From NCBI RefSeq assembly GCF_963082655.1, contig NC_081553.1, positions 59,843,571-59,907,570 of the forward strand: DNA of 64,000 bases. The letters are read 5' to 3'. The notes under the pieces are model-generated. The model worked only from the letters and a program-made list of their open reading frames with translations. It searched no databases and was not told the origin of the DNA. The translations under genes and the position numbers were made by a program. Numbering within the stretch: position 1 is the first letter of the stretch; every line of letters starts with the position of its first letter. Positions 1 to 11,385 of the stretch are shown piece by piece. This stretch comes from Stomoxys calcitrans (Eukaryota > Arthropoda > Insecta > Diptera > Muscidae).

Positions 1-955
1 TTGGAAGTCATAACTGAACACCATATGCAAAATTTCAGCCAAATCGGATGAAAATTGAGGCTTCCAACGGCTCAAGAAGTCAAATCGGGTGATCGGTTTA
101 TATGGGAGCTATATCAGACCCTCGACCGATTTGAACCGTACTTGGCACAGTTGTTGAAGGTCATATCCGAACACTATGTACAAAATTTCAGCCAAATCGA
201 GCAAAAATTACGGTTACCAGGGACTCAGGAAGTCAAATCGGGAGAACGGTTTATATGGGAGCTATATCAGGTTATAGACCGATTTGGACCGTACTTGACA
301 CAGTTATTGGAAGTCATAACAGAACACTATGTGCAAAATTTCAGCCAAATCGGACAAAAATTGCGGCTTCCAGGGGCTCAAGAAGTCAAATCAGGAGATC
401 GGTTTATATGGGATATAGACCGATTTGGACCGTATTTATCACAGTTGTTGGAAGTCGTAACAGAACACCGTATGCAAAAGTTCAGCCAAATCGGACAAAA
501 ATTACGGTTACCAGGGACTCAGGAAGTCAAATCGGGAGATCGGTTTATATGGGAGCTATATCAGGTTATAGACCGATTTGGACCGTACTTGGCGCACTTG
601 TTGAAGTTCATATCCGAACACTATGCACAAAATTTCAGCCAAATCGAGCAAAAATTATGGTTACCAGGGGCTCAGGAAGTCAAATCGGGAGAACGGTTTA
701 TATGGGAGCTATATCAGGTTATAGACCGATTTGGACCGTACTTGACACAGTTATTGGAAGTCATAACAGAACACTATGTGCAAAATTTCAGCCAAATCGA
801 TATAAAATATCTGTGCAAAATTTCAAACGGCCAGCTCTACGCATTCGAACGTTATGGTGATTTCGACAGACGGACGGAAATGGCTAGTTCGACTCGGAAT
901 GTCAAGACGATCAAGAATATATATACTTTATGGGGCCCTAGATCAATATTTCGAG
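1..955 (+). repeat. C-type tandem-repeat element, cut by window start
   Basis: About five monomers of near 153 bp run from the window edge. Each contains a CGGTTTATATGGGAGCTATA box, a TTGGAAGTCATAACAGAACA box and a CAAAATTTCAGCCAAATCGG box; one unit is shortened to 141 bp. The tail (about 823-955) has GACAGACGG, ATGGCTAG and ATCAAGAATATATATACTTT. The long open frame across this array (55-1065) is an artefact: the monomer is a multiple of three, so a frame stays open through the copies. The tail is joined abruptly near 955 to an A-type element in the opposite orientation. Confidence 0.8.
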
Positions 956-2511
956 GTGTAAGAGATATTGAGGTGAAACTTTGCACATATTCTTTTTTGT
1001 CCATAAGCAGGTTAAGTTCGAAGACGGGCTATATCGGACTATATCTTGATATAGCCCCCATATAGACCGATCCCTCGATTTTAGGTTTTGGGCTCATAAG
1101 AGGCGCATTTATTGTCCGAATTTGGACAGTCCGCCAAAATTTTGGACAGTGAGTAGTGTTAGGTCAGTCGATGTCCCTCTTCAATTTGGCCCAGGTCGGT
1201 CAAGATTTGGATATAGCTGTCCTATAGACCAATCTCTCGATTTAAGGTTTTGCGCCCATAAACGGCGCATTAACTGTCCGATGTTGCCAAAATGTGGAAC
1301 AGTGAGTTGCGTTAGGCCCCTCGACATATTTCTGCAATATGGCTCAGATTGATCCAGATTTGGATATAGCTGCCATATACCGATCTCTCGATTTAAGGTT
1401 TTGGGCCCATAAAAGGCGCATTTATTGTCCGATTTTGCCAAAATTTGGGACAGTGAGTTGTATTAGGCCCATCGATATCCGTCTTTAATTTGGCCCAGAT
1501 CGGTCCAGATTTGGATATAGCTGCCATATAGACCGATCTCTCGATTTAAGGTTTTGGGCCGATTAAAGGCACATTTACTGTCCGATTTCGCCGAAATTTA
1601 GGACAATGAGTTGTTTTAGGTCCTTCGACATCCGTCTTCCCATTGGCCCAGATCGGTTCAGATTTGGATATAGCTGCCATATAGACCGATCTCTCGATTT
1701 AAGGTTTTGGGCCTATAAAGGCGCATTTATTGTTTGATTTCGCAGAAATTTAGGACAGTGAGTTGTGTGTTAGGCCCTTCAACATTCTTCTTTAATTTGG
1801 CTCCGATCGGTCCGGATTTGGATATAGCTGCCATATAGACGGATTTTTCGATATAAGGTTTATGGGCCATAAGAGGCGCATTTGTTGTCCGCTTTCGTCG
1901 AAATTTGGGACAGTGAGTTGCGTTAGGCTCTTTGACAACTTTCTGCAGTTTGGCCCAGATCGGCCCAGATTTCGATATAGCTGCCATATAGACCGATCTC
2001 TCGATTTAAGGTTTTGGGCCTATAAAGGGGCATTTATTGTTTGATTACGCCGAAATTTGGGACAGTGAGTTGTGTTAGGTCCTTCGACATCCGTCTTCAA
2101 TGTGGCCCAGATCGGTTCAGATTTAGATATAGCTGTCATATAGACCCATCTCTCAATTTCAAGTCTTGGCCCCATAAAAGGGACATTTACAATCCAAAAT
2201 CGCTGAAATTTGACAGTGACTTATGTTAGGCTTTTCGACATGCGTGTCGCATATGGTACAGATCGGTCTATATTTGGTTATAGCTACCAAAAAGCCCAAT
2301 ATTTTCTTCTACAAGATTGAACAATGACTTGTACTTGTTAGACTTTTCAATATCCGTATCGAAATAGGTCCAAATAGGACCATTTTTCGATATGGCTGAT
2401 ATGGGGGCATAAATTATGCATTTTTCAGCGGATTATAACAAAAGGTGGTTTACACATAAACCCGAGTTTGTGGGTATCCAAAGTTCGGCCCGGCGGAACT
2501 TAACGCCTTTT
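956..2511 (-). mobile_element. A-type DINE-1-like tandem-repeat element
   Basis: Read on the minus strand, this starts with the head at about 2480-2511 (AAGTTCCGCC/GGGCCGAACTT, a degraded palindrome) and continues through about seven monomers of near 153 bp carrying ATCGGTCTATATGGCAGCTA and CTCACTGTCCCAAATTTCGG boxes. It reaches the internal GCCCATCTTCGAACTTAACC box near 1010-1030. The outer tail is missing because of the junction with the preceding C array. No gene lies inside; short open frames in the monomers follow the repeat period. Confidence 0.75.
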
Positions 2512-3977
2512 TACTTGTTTTTTTTTTTCAGTTCTAAATTTTAAACATACATCCTGCTTAAGATTCTTGCTACACGTTTTATTTTCCCAATTATCTATGG
2601 TCTCGCACGAATGATAGGAAATCTCATAATAATATTTCCCGGATTTTCAACAAGTTTTTTAACATAAATTGTCCACATTCTTTATTAGAACTTTTTAATT
2701 AGCTAATTAATAAAAATATCATTAAAAGGCAGATAATAAGCCATAAAAAAGAACACGTTTCAATTTAAAACCAATGATACCTAAAACCACAACAAGAAGC
2801 GAAAAATTGAGTTTCTATTGGACCCAAAGGACTAGAGGACCACAAAGAAAACACAAGGAAAACCTGAAAATTCTATGACTTTGTATGCAAAACATGAATG
2901 TTTTCACCCCGAAAAACAAGCAAAGAAGAGCAAGGACATCGATGGAAAATTAACACTAAACATAATTAACGGCCACCAAAGTCGGAATGGTGGGCTTTGG
3001 ATGGAGATGTTAAGAGAATGCTGAACGTGTGTGTGCTAAGGAAACAACACCCGGAAAAGCACACCGCATAAAAACAGGAAAATTCTATATTTTCCTCATG
3101 AAAAAACGGCAAAAAAAACTTGAAATGAAATTATTTTGTAAAACGTTTGCATATAATTTTTCTTTTTGCTTTTCATTGGAATAAATTATAAAAAAAAAAA
3201 ATATGGCCACGGTTAGAAAGAGGGAACATCAGGTTTTGTACTCTCTTCTAATGAAGAGAGGTAGGTGGTGGTTTTACAAAGTTGGCCTTTGTTTTTGGTG
3301 TGGAAAGGAAAAAAATGCTATGAAAACAAACTGAATTAATTCATTAAAATACAATTTGTTCATCATCGCTTTTCCTTTTGCTTTATTGTGTCAGACTGGT
3401 CAATGTGTGTGGTGCCGTAGGCAAAGCCAAAAGGACGAAAATGTTTTATTACTTAATGAACTTACCACAAATTAAGAGAAAATCTTGAATAATTAAACAG
3501 AGAGTATTATTTACATATTAGGTCGCTGGAGTAAAATTTACACTAATTGCATGGAGAAAAATTGGAAGAAATTCGGTTTCGCAATCCCAAGGGAATTTAT
3601 GATGTATTACAAGGATTTGGAAGGGATATTCTTGATTGCGGGAGTATAGATGACTTTGCTAATACCACAGACTTAGTAATGGCAACACACGTAAGATTCT
3701 TCAAAGATAGTTGTCTAGTTCTTGACAGCAATATCCCGAAAACTATCCACAGACTTTACCATAAGAATCGATATAAGTTTTATGGCCCATAAGAGGCGCA
3801 TTTGTTGTCCGCTTACGCCGTCCACAGACTTTACCATAAGAATCGGATGGAAGAGAACAACACCCCTAAGCGGCAAATTTCATATCCTGACTACTTTTCT
3901 CTTATCAGGTAAACGCTCTTCTTTCCACATGGGAAAAAAAAACCTTATTGGTAGGCACCAATAGTTATCTTTGATAC
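2512..3977. other. AT-rich intergenic DNA, no gene recognised
   Basis: A T-rich run (2515-2530) follows the A element and the rest is low-complexity AT-rich sequence. An 81-codon open frame at 3547-3792 resembles no family I recognise and runs into repeat sequence. A short fragment of A-type monomer lies at about 3776-3820, flanked by two copies of a CCACAGACTTTACCATAAGA segment. Confidence 0.6.
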
Positions 3978-4700
3978 AAACAAGTAAAGGGGTACTAAGT
4001 TCGGCAGGGCTGAATCTTGTATACCCTCCACTATGGAACATATTTGTCAAGCTCTTTGACCGGTATCTCTTTATCTATATCTGAATTTGTGTTTGTTTGT
4101 GGGTTTGTAAATTTGTTTGTTCCGTATAGAGTAGAGTATATGTGGGAAGTGGCTCGGAAGGAGCAATAGGCTATATAATTTTTTGATATCTCAAGGGGGG
4201 CGGACGCTCCCCCTTATCACAAAAGTACCACCTAAAAATAAAAGGAAGAAAATAAATGGAAGGTATACGGGAGTAGAATAAAAATTTGATGTCAAAATTG
4301 GTGTCCAAGTACCTAGGGGGCTGCCCCGACCCACAATTCCCTCCACCCAAAATTGGTTTATTGGACGATAATGGGACTCGAATGAAAGGTATTCGGGAGT
4401 AGATTAAGAATATGGTAAGGAAGGAGAAATAGGCTATATAACTTTTTTATATTGGAAGGGGCGGACCCTCCCCCATTACCCCAAAAAAAACCACCTAAAA
4501 TCAGGTTAACCGATCGGGACAATATGGGTATCAAATGATGGGTATTGGAGAATAGAATACGAATATGGTATTAAAAGTTGGGTCCAAGGAACCCAGGTGC
4601 CACTCCAACCTCAAAAGTTCCCCAAACAAACATTTTGGATTTACATATCAATATGGACTCGAATGTAAGGCATTCGGGAGAAGATTACGCATGTGACATA
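3978..4700 (+). repeat. B-like head followed by D-type tandem repeats
   Basis: The head has AACAAGTAAAGGGGTACTAA, a decayed palindrome and ATACCCTCCACTATGG. From about 4090 it turns into D-type sequence: TTTGTTTGTTCCGTATAGA, then units with GGGGCGGACCCTCCCCC, CACCTAAAATC and ACTCGAATGAAAGGTATTCGGGAGTAGA. D units are irregular (roughly 130-190 bp). Confidence 0.6.
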
Positions 4701-4918
4701 AACAAATAAAAAGGCGTTAAGTTCGGCCGGGCCGAACTTTATATACCCTCCACCTCGGGTATATATGTAAACCACCTTTCGTCAAAATCCGGTGAAAAAT
4801 GCATACCTAATGCCCCATAGCAGCTATATCGAAAATTTTTCCAATGTGGACCAAATACTAATAAGCACAAGTCCTTGTTCAATTGTGTATACAAAAATAT
4901 TGATCTTTTTAGTAACCA

Positions 4919-5358
4919 TTGGGTTGCCCAAAAAGCAATTGCGGATTTTTCATATAGTCGGCGTTGACAAATTTTTTCACAGCTTGTGACTCTGTAATTG
5001 CATTCTTTCTTCTGTCAGTTATCAGTATATTTGATTAAAGTTAATTCTAAGTTTTATTAAAAATGCATTTACTTTCTTTCAGGATTCACTAATAGAAGGT
5101 TAGGTCACATGCAAAACACAAAGTGGATAGGCCCCATAAACATCATTAAGGATGTCAAATCTGACGATTGAAAATGTCATCATATAGGAGAAAACGTAAA
5201 CAAAGAAAGAATGTAAAAAGAGAACAAGTTGACATCCTCAATGCAAAGTACTGCCAAATATTAAAAATAAATATATCGGCTGATCGCTTGGCTTAACCTT
5301 ATTCAGTGAATCCTGACTTTCTTTTAAAAAATCCGCAATTACTTTTTGGGCAACCCAA
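4919..5358 (+). mobile_element. Mariner-like MITE copy 1 (with nested insert)
   Basis: It begins TTGGGTTGCCCAAAAAGCAA and ends with the inverted form TTTTTGGGCAACCCAA. The inverted ends cover about 30 bp (GGGTTGCCCAAAAAGTAATTG region). The right side is followed by TA; the left flank reads CA, probably a mutated TA duplication. There is no coding capacity. The body matches four other copies in the window, so the 236-bp interruption at 5080-5315 can be placed exactly. Confidence 0.85.
5080..5315. mobile_element. 236-bp MITE nested inside MITE copy 1
   Basis: Ends are CAGGATTCACTAATAGAAGG on the left and CCTTATTCAGTGAATCCTG on the right, an imperfect inverted repeat of about 19 bp. It is flanked on both sides by ACTTTCTTT (5071-5079 and 5316-5324), a 9-bp target duplication. 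Other copies of the host MITE have this 9-mer once, so the empty site is known from the same window. It has no open frame of note. The superfamily is uncertain: 8-9 bp duplications fit hAT, Mutator or Merlin. Confidence 0.8.
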
Positions 5359-6390
5359 TATATCAAAAAATATATATGAAAGATCTGAACCATATACGAT
5401 AGAGATGTCGAAAAGCCTAACATAAGTCAGTGTGTCCAATTTCAGTGAAATCAGGTTATAAATGCGCCTTTTATGTGGCCAAGATTTTAAATCGAGATAT
5501 CGGTCTATATGGCAGCTATATCCAAATCTGGACCGTTTTGAGCCAAGTTGCAGAAAAATATCGAAGGGCCTAACACAACTCACTGTCACAAATTTCGGCG
5601 AAATCGGACAGTAAATGCGCCTTTTACGACCCCAAAACCTTTAGTCGAGAGATCGGTTTATATGGCAGCTATATTCAAATTTGGACCGATCTAAGCCAAA
5701 TTGAAGAAGAATGTCGAAGGTCCCAACACAACTCACTGTCCCAAATTTCGGCGATATCGGACAATAAATGCGCCTTTTATTGGCCCAAAACCTTAAGTCT
5801 TGAGATCGGTCTATATGGCAACTATATTCAAATCTGGACCGATCAAGACCAAATTGAAGAAGGACATCGAATGGCCTAACACAACTCAATGTCCCAAATT
5901 TCAGCGTCATCGGACAATAAATGCGGCTTTTATGGGCTCAAAACCTTAAATCAAGACATCGGTCTATATGGCAGCTATATCCAAATCTGAACCAATCTGA
6001 GCCAAATTGCAGGAGGATTTCGAAGGGCCTAACACAACTCACTGTCCCAAGTTTCAGCAAAATCGGATAATAAATATGGCTATTATGGACCCAAGACCCT
6101 AAATTGGACGGATCGGTCTATATAGGGGCTATATCAAGATATAGGCCGATATAGCCCATCTTCGAACTTAACTAGCTTATGGACAAAACTAGAATCTGTA
6201 CAAAATTTCAGCTCAATATATCTATTTTTAAAGACTGTAGCGTGATTTCAACAGACAGACGGACGGACATGGCTAGTTCGTCTTAGATTTTTATGCTGAT
6301 CAAAAATGTATACACTTCATCGGGTCGGAAATGGATATTTCGATGTGTTGCAAACGGAATATACCCCAATCCTTCGGTGGTGGGTATAAA

Positions 6391-8791
6391 AATTATGTTT
6401 AAGTACTTGCGGGTCGCCACACCCCCAAAAGGGAACTTTACTCGATCATAGCTGTATAAGACTCAAATGAAAGGTATTTTTGGAGTTGATTACGAATATG
6501 ACATTAAACTTTGTGTCCAAGAATCTACGTGGCGCTATACTTCCAAAAATCACCTAAAATAGATTATTTGACCAATTAAAACAACGGGGGATCAAATGGT
6601 AGATATTTTTGAGTAGAGTGCGTCATTCAAATTTGTGCTCAAGTGGCAGATGAAGTGTGGCGCACAACCCTCATATAGACGCTCTCCACCATACGGCTGT
6701 ATACACCAATCATAACAATATGCGGTTAAATTGAAGGTATAAGGTTGTGGACTCCGAATCTGATATCTTCATTCTACTCATATATCAAGCGTACCACCTC
6801 AGCCCAAAACAGTCGATCAATTATAATGACTCATCGATAGATAAGACCAAACGACGTACTGCTGGTCAACACTTTTCTGTTCAAAAGTTTTACATTGTTA
6901 CATAGTAAGAGCTATCGGCACCACACAAAATATATAGACCGATAAATTAGTTCTTTAGCACAGAAAATCGTGTAATATGACAATTTGATTTGATTTAAAA
7001 AAAAGACTAAATGATGACTATTTAGGTAGGTCGTCATATGGTCATTTATACAACCACTACATGATGATCCATGTTATAGGCGTTAAACCACTCCAAGCGA
7101 ATAGTAGCATTAACCCTTAAGTAAGCGCCAAAACCCGATAAACGGACTTATAGACCAATTACTACAGTATGGGTAACAAATTAAAGGTATTTGAAAGTAG
7201 AAAGCGAATCTAATATCCAATTGTGGGACTAAGTGTTTCGTGGGTCAACCCAAACCCAAAATACCCCTCAAATCGGACATATTTACAGACCATGGCAGTA
7301 TGAATCTTAAATGAAAGGTATTTGTGAGTAGAGCATGAAATTGACTTCCACTTTTGAGACCAAGTCTATGGGGATCCACCTTAGCCTTAAACTGGACTTT
7401 TACTTATTGAGAGCAGAAAAATCCACGGACCCTCCCCCATATCCCTATGTTCAAAAACACCAGATCTCGGAGATGCGTGCACCGATTTAAGCGAAATTTT
7501 GTAAGCCACCTTATGGTATCCCAAAACTCGAAATTGGTATAAAATGTATGGGGGGACGCCCCATCCCAAACCCCACCCGGACGGACACGTATGCCGATTG
7601 GGACAATATGGGTATCAAATGAAAGGTATTTAAGAGTAGAGTACGAACTTGGTATACAAATTTCGTCCAAAGTAATCGGGGGGTCCCACACCCCCATAAA
7701 ACACTTCAGGGACTCTATCACCGCTTTGGGCAATATGGGTATCAAATTAAAGTAGAGTAAAAATCGGACATAAAAATTTATTGCTTGGTGTCCGAGGGTC
7801 CTTATACTCCCCGCAGGGTATATTTACCATTTGGGACTATATGGATATGAAATGAAATTTGTTTAAAAGTAGAGTAAGCATTTGATATAAAAATGTATTC
7901 CTTTGTATCTGAGAAACCTGCCCCACCCAAAACCCCCCGTAGGGCATATTTACCAATTGGGACAATATGGATACCAAAAGAAAAGTTTTTGGATGTTGAG
8001 TACACATATGTCATAAGAATTTGGTCCAAGGTGTCCACGGGGCCTTCCCAAACCCAAAACCCCTTAAACGGGCTTGGATGTCCAACGTCACAAAATGGGA
8101 ATCAAATGAAAGATCTTTGGGAGTTGACTACGAATCTGGTATACATATTTGGGATTGAGTCCGGGAGAGAGGGAGGGACCGGCCCACACTCTAAATACCC
8201 TTCAATTGGACGTGTAGTTCGAGCCGGATAGTATGTGATTTCGAAGAAAGGTCTTTGTCAGTAGAGTTCGAATCTAATGTTGATATAAGGATTCAAGAAT
8301 CTGGGTCACGCCCTGCCATTCAGCAGGACATGTATATCGTGACAATAAAGGACTGAAATAAATTGTCTTTTGGGTCGGGGGGAGAGTGCGCTCCCCACAA
8401 AAACAACACCAAAATGTCATGTAGGACGATCGAGAATATATTGTACTCAAATGAAAGAATGTGTCAGAGGGCAATCCCCCTCCAAAGCCCGCTCAATACA
8501 AACCAATAATGACAATATGGGGCTCAAATGAAAGGTATTGAATACTCGAGAACGAATCTGATATACGACGATCCACCTCACCCCTATATATACCCCCATA
8601 GCGGTCTTATTTACCGACCATAGCAATATAAGGCTCAAATGATATTTAGGAGTAGAGCACCTATATGTTATCCACATTGGGGCCGTACTAGTACCCGCAA
8701 ACAGGACTTGACCGTGTATAGGGCTCAGACAGTATAGGGCTCAGACAAAATAAGAGAGTGAGAGAAGACGCAGCGGAGGGGGCCCTATTCA
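6391..8791 (+). repeat. D-type tandem-repeat array
   Basis: Many degenerate units contain ATCAAATGAAAGGTATTT, GAGTAGAGTACGAA and GGGACAATATGGGTATCAAA boxes plus GC-rich runs such as GGGTCCCACACCCCC. No gene is visible; frames at 7387-8677 in both strands follow the repeats. Near the end (about 8717-8745) a 16-bp segment GTATAGGGCTCAGACA is directly doubled. Confidence 0.65.
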
Positions 8792-9838
8792 GCTAGTAGG
8801 CAAATAAAGGTCAATGGATAAGAATTGATATGTTTGGAGCTTTATCAGGTTATGATCCAATTCGGGCCATATTTGGTTTGGATATTGGGGTTCAAGATGT
8901 AAAATCCAGAGATCGGTTTATATGGGAGCTATATCAGATTATTGACCAATTCAAACCATATTTGGTACGTATGCTGAAGGTCATAGGTGAATTCGTTCTG
9001 CATAATTTCAGCCAAATCAGACAAAAACTGCGATCTCAAGAGACTCAAGAAGTGCAATCGGGAGACCGGTTTATATAGGAGCTTTATCAGATTTAAGACC
9101 GATTCAGGCCATAATTCTCACATATGTTGGAGGTCAGACGAGAAGTCGTTGTGCAAAATGTGAGCCAAATCGGATAAGATTTGCGCCCTCTAAAGCTCAT
9201 GACGTATAATTGGGAGGTCGGAGTATAAGGGAGGTTTAAGACCGATTCAGATCATACTTGGCACATCTGGTGGATGTCGTAGCAAACGTCATAGTTCAAA
9301 ATCTTAGACAAATCGGATAAGAAATGCGTTGTCTAGAAGCTTAAGAAGCAAAATTTCAGCCAAATCGGATGAGAATTGGGCCTTTTGGAGGCTCAAGACT
9401 TCAAGATCCAATATCGGTTCACATATATATCAAAACATAAACCGAAATGGTCTATTTACATTTCAAGCTGACCTACCCTGCAAAATTTCAAGCGGTTAGT
9501 TTAGCTTCTTCGAAAGTTAGCGTGCTTTCGATAGACAGACGAACATGGCTGGAAATTTGCTCAATTTTAAGCTCAATGATAAGGGACCTCTTTTTTATAG
9601 CCGAGCCCGAACGTCGTGCCGCAGAGCGGCACCTCTTTAGGGAGAAGTTTTTACATGGCAAAGTACCTCACAAATGTCCCCAGCATTAGGAGGGGAGCCA
9701 AGATTCAACACAGGCTTTCAGCGTCAAAGGTGGACATGCTTACCACTGCTCTACGGTGGCCTCCATAGCTAGGTGGACTTAAATGTGTTACAAACGGAGT
9801 GACGAAGTTAGTAAACCCCCATCCTTAGGTGGCTGTAA
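8792..9838 (+). repeat. B/C-type tandem-repeat element, decayed
   Basis: Starts with a B-head remnant (GGCAAATAAAGG...GGATAAGAATTG), then about four monomers with GAGATCGGTTTATATGGGAG and CAAGAAGT boxes. The tail (about 9430-9545) has AAATTTCAAGCGGTTAG and ATAGACAGACGAACATGGCT. A SINE interrupts the tail, and tail sequence (GTTACAAACGGAGTGACGAA, ACCCCCATCCTTAGGTGG) resumes at about 9780-9838. Confidence 0.65.
9546..9775 (-). mobile_element. tRNA-derived SINE, copy 1 (decayed)
   Basis: On the minus strand it reads GGAGGCCACCGTAGAGCAG, a tRNA-like A-box region, at about 9755-9775. It continues through a decayed B box and the shared body (AAAACTTCTCCC, GGCACGACGTTCGGGCTCGG, TTATCATTGAGCTTAAA). 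It sits inside the tail of the B/C element. The match to the better copies is clear, but the B box is degraded. Confidence 0.65.
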
Positions 9839-11385
9839 AAACTTATCAGAATGGATCCAAATTTTTTCGAAAATCTTAGCTGTGAAATTTTCTTTAGATA
9901 CTATCCAAAATTATACCGGACATAACCTCTAATCCGAAATCAGTCATATTGACATTTTGCGCAAGTTACAGATTAGGATTCACATATTCCGTTGTTTTTG
10001 TCAAATTCCAAAGCAAATGTGAAATTTAACGCCTTCGAAATGAAGTGTGGCGTAACCCAATGACAAAAGCCACCAAGTGTTGTAACAAATGTCTGCACAA
10101 ATGTGATGACTGGAAATCAATTCCCCTTGCTCTCGCTGACATATTACACCAATTGTCAATAGACAAGAACTCTAGGCATGAGAGCATGCAACAAATATCA
10201 TTTTCTTCATGCAAAATTAGGACCTTCAAATCATTGAACAACTATGCCACAGAGACATCAACAAATCAATCACAGCCAAAGTTGACTGCAGGAGCATGGC
10301 TAGCGCTGGTTGTGCCTTCTCCAAGATGTCATTCACTTCTTAAAGATTCTGTGAGTGGATGCCACGTAGACAACAAGACTTAAACATTCTGTTCTACTCC
10401 TGTCGCTGAGTGTTTGCAAGTACCTCCTATGTGTCCCTTGCATGTGTAGGACTTCATAGCATGCATGAATGTTCAATTGCATTTAGGATTCCCAATGACA
10501 GTCGATGGGTGACATAAGGTTTCCTATGTTGATGTCAAGCCATAGCCAAAGTAATTTCCATAGCTTGGCAGCATGATGAAAAAGATGATTGTATATGGGA
10601 ATGAAGCCTTTCACTGCCATACTTCTAAAGATACTCATGATCCTTTGCCTTGTGTCGGCAATACTTCACTTTTGTGTTTTTTTTCTTTTGGCTGCTTAAT
10701 AGAATGCCTCATTTATTTGATAGACTGTCAATGATTTTGTTTGGAAATACTTAGGAGAATTCAAAGTGAGTTTTTGTTGTGTTTTTCAAAATTTTTGGGT
10801 TGTGATTGTTTATGCATTGCTGAAGAGTAGGGATGACTGACTAATTAGTTTATGATGAGTTGCTAATAAGACATTGTTTACAGGGAATAACCATTTTTTT
10901 CTAATTATAAAACAATGTTTAAGAAGAAAACGTGTTTGATTTTTTTGGGGTTTTCCCTTTTCGGCATGATTATCGATTCATTAAATCAAAAATTTAGAAT
11001 TTACATAAAGATTTTCTTATCTTGTTTTAAAATGTAAATAATTAGGGAATATTTCCGCTGGGCTTTTCTCGAGAAACGCAACAATAAGTGAAGTAAAAAA
11101 TATTTTAAACCTTTTTGCACCCTTCACCATACAGGATTTGGTATATAAACTTCATCCATTCGTTTGTAACATCAAGAAATGTTGATGAAAGATCCAAGCG
11201 TGCCTTGACATATTAAGTCGCTTCAGCAATATCTGCCTATAAGAAGCAAGATAACATCCATAGGAATCAAACGATCCACTCCAAACTTTCCACAACATAA
11301 TTCGCATCTACATTTGGTCCACTTCACAAAACGATTCACTCCAAACTTTCCACAACATTTCCAAACTTTCCACAAATAACACTGG
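9839..11385. other. Intergenic DNA, no gene recognised
   Basis: Unique-looking, AT-rich sequence. A 112-codon frame on + (10045-10383) and an overlapping minus frame (10026-10241) have no motif I recognise and no clear start context. Near 11330-11370 the segment CCAAACTTTCCACAACAT is repeated several times within 80 bp. Nothing else is supported. Confidence 0.5.

Larger units (their letters stand above)
4702..6390 (+). mobile_element. A-type DINE-1-like element, nearly complete
   Basis: The head AACAAATAAAAAGGCGTT precedes a perfect 21-nt palindrome at 4719-4739 (half-site AAGTTCGGCC, one-base centre), then TATACCCTCCACCTCGGGTA. Monomers with CGGTCTATATGGCAGCTATA follow. The tail is at about 6130-6390: GCCCATCTTCGAACTTAACT, CAACAGACAGACGGACGGAC, ATGGCTAG, then CCTTCGGTGGTGGGTATAAA. 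The body is interrupted at 4919-5358 by a mariner-like MITE. The resemblance to Helentron-type DINE-1 elements is by architecture only. Confidence 0.75.

Noticed and set aside
255..860. 201-codon frame overlapping the previous one in another phase
   Set aside because: Same array, different phase; two long frames in one array point to periodicity, not coding.
55..1065. 336-codon open frame on the plus strand
   Set aside because: It is made of 51-residue repeats from the 153-bp C monomer and ends in element tail sequence; the repeat period explains the open frame.
3547..3792. 81-codon plus frame
   Set aside because: Runs into A-type monomer sequence at its end and matches nothing that I recognise.
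10045..10383. 112-codon plus frame
   Set aside because: No motif, no recognised family, overlapping minus frame, no promoter or splice support.
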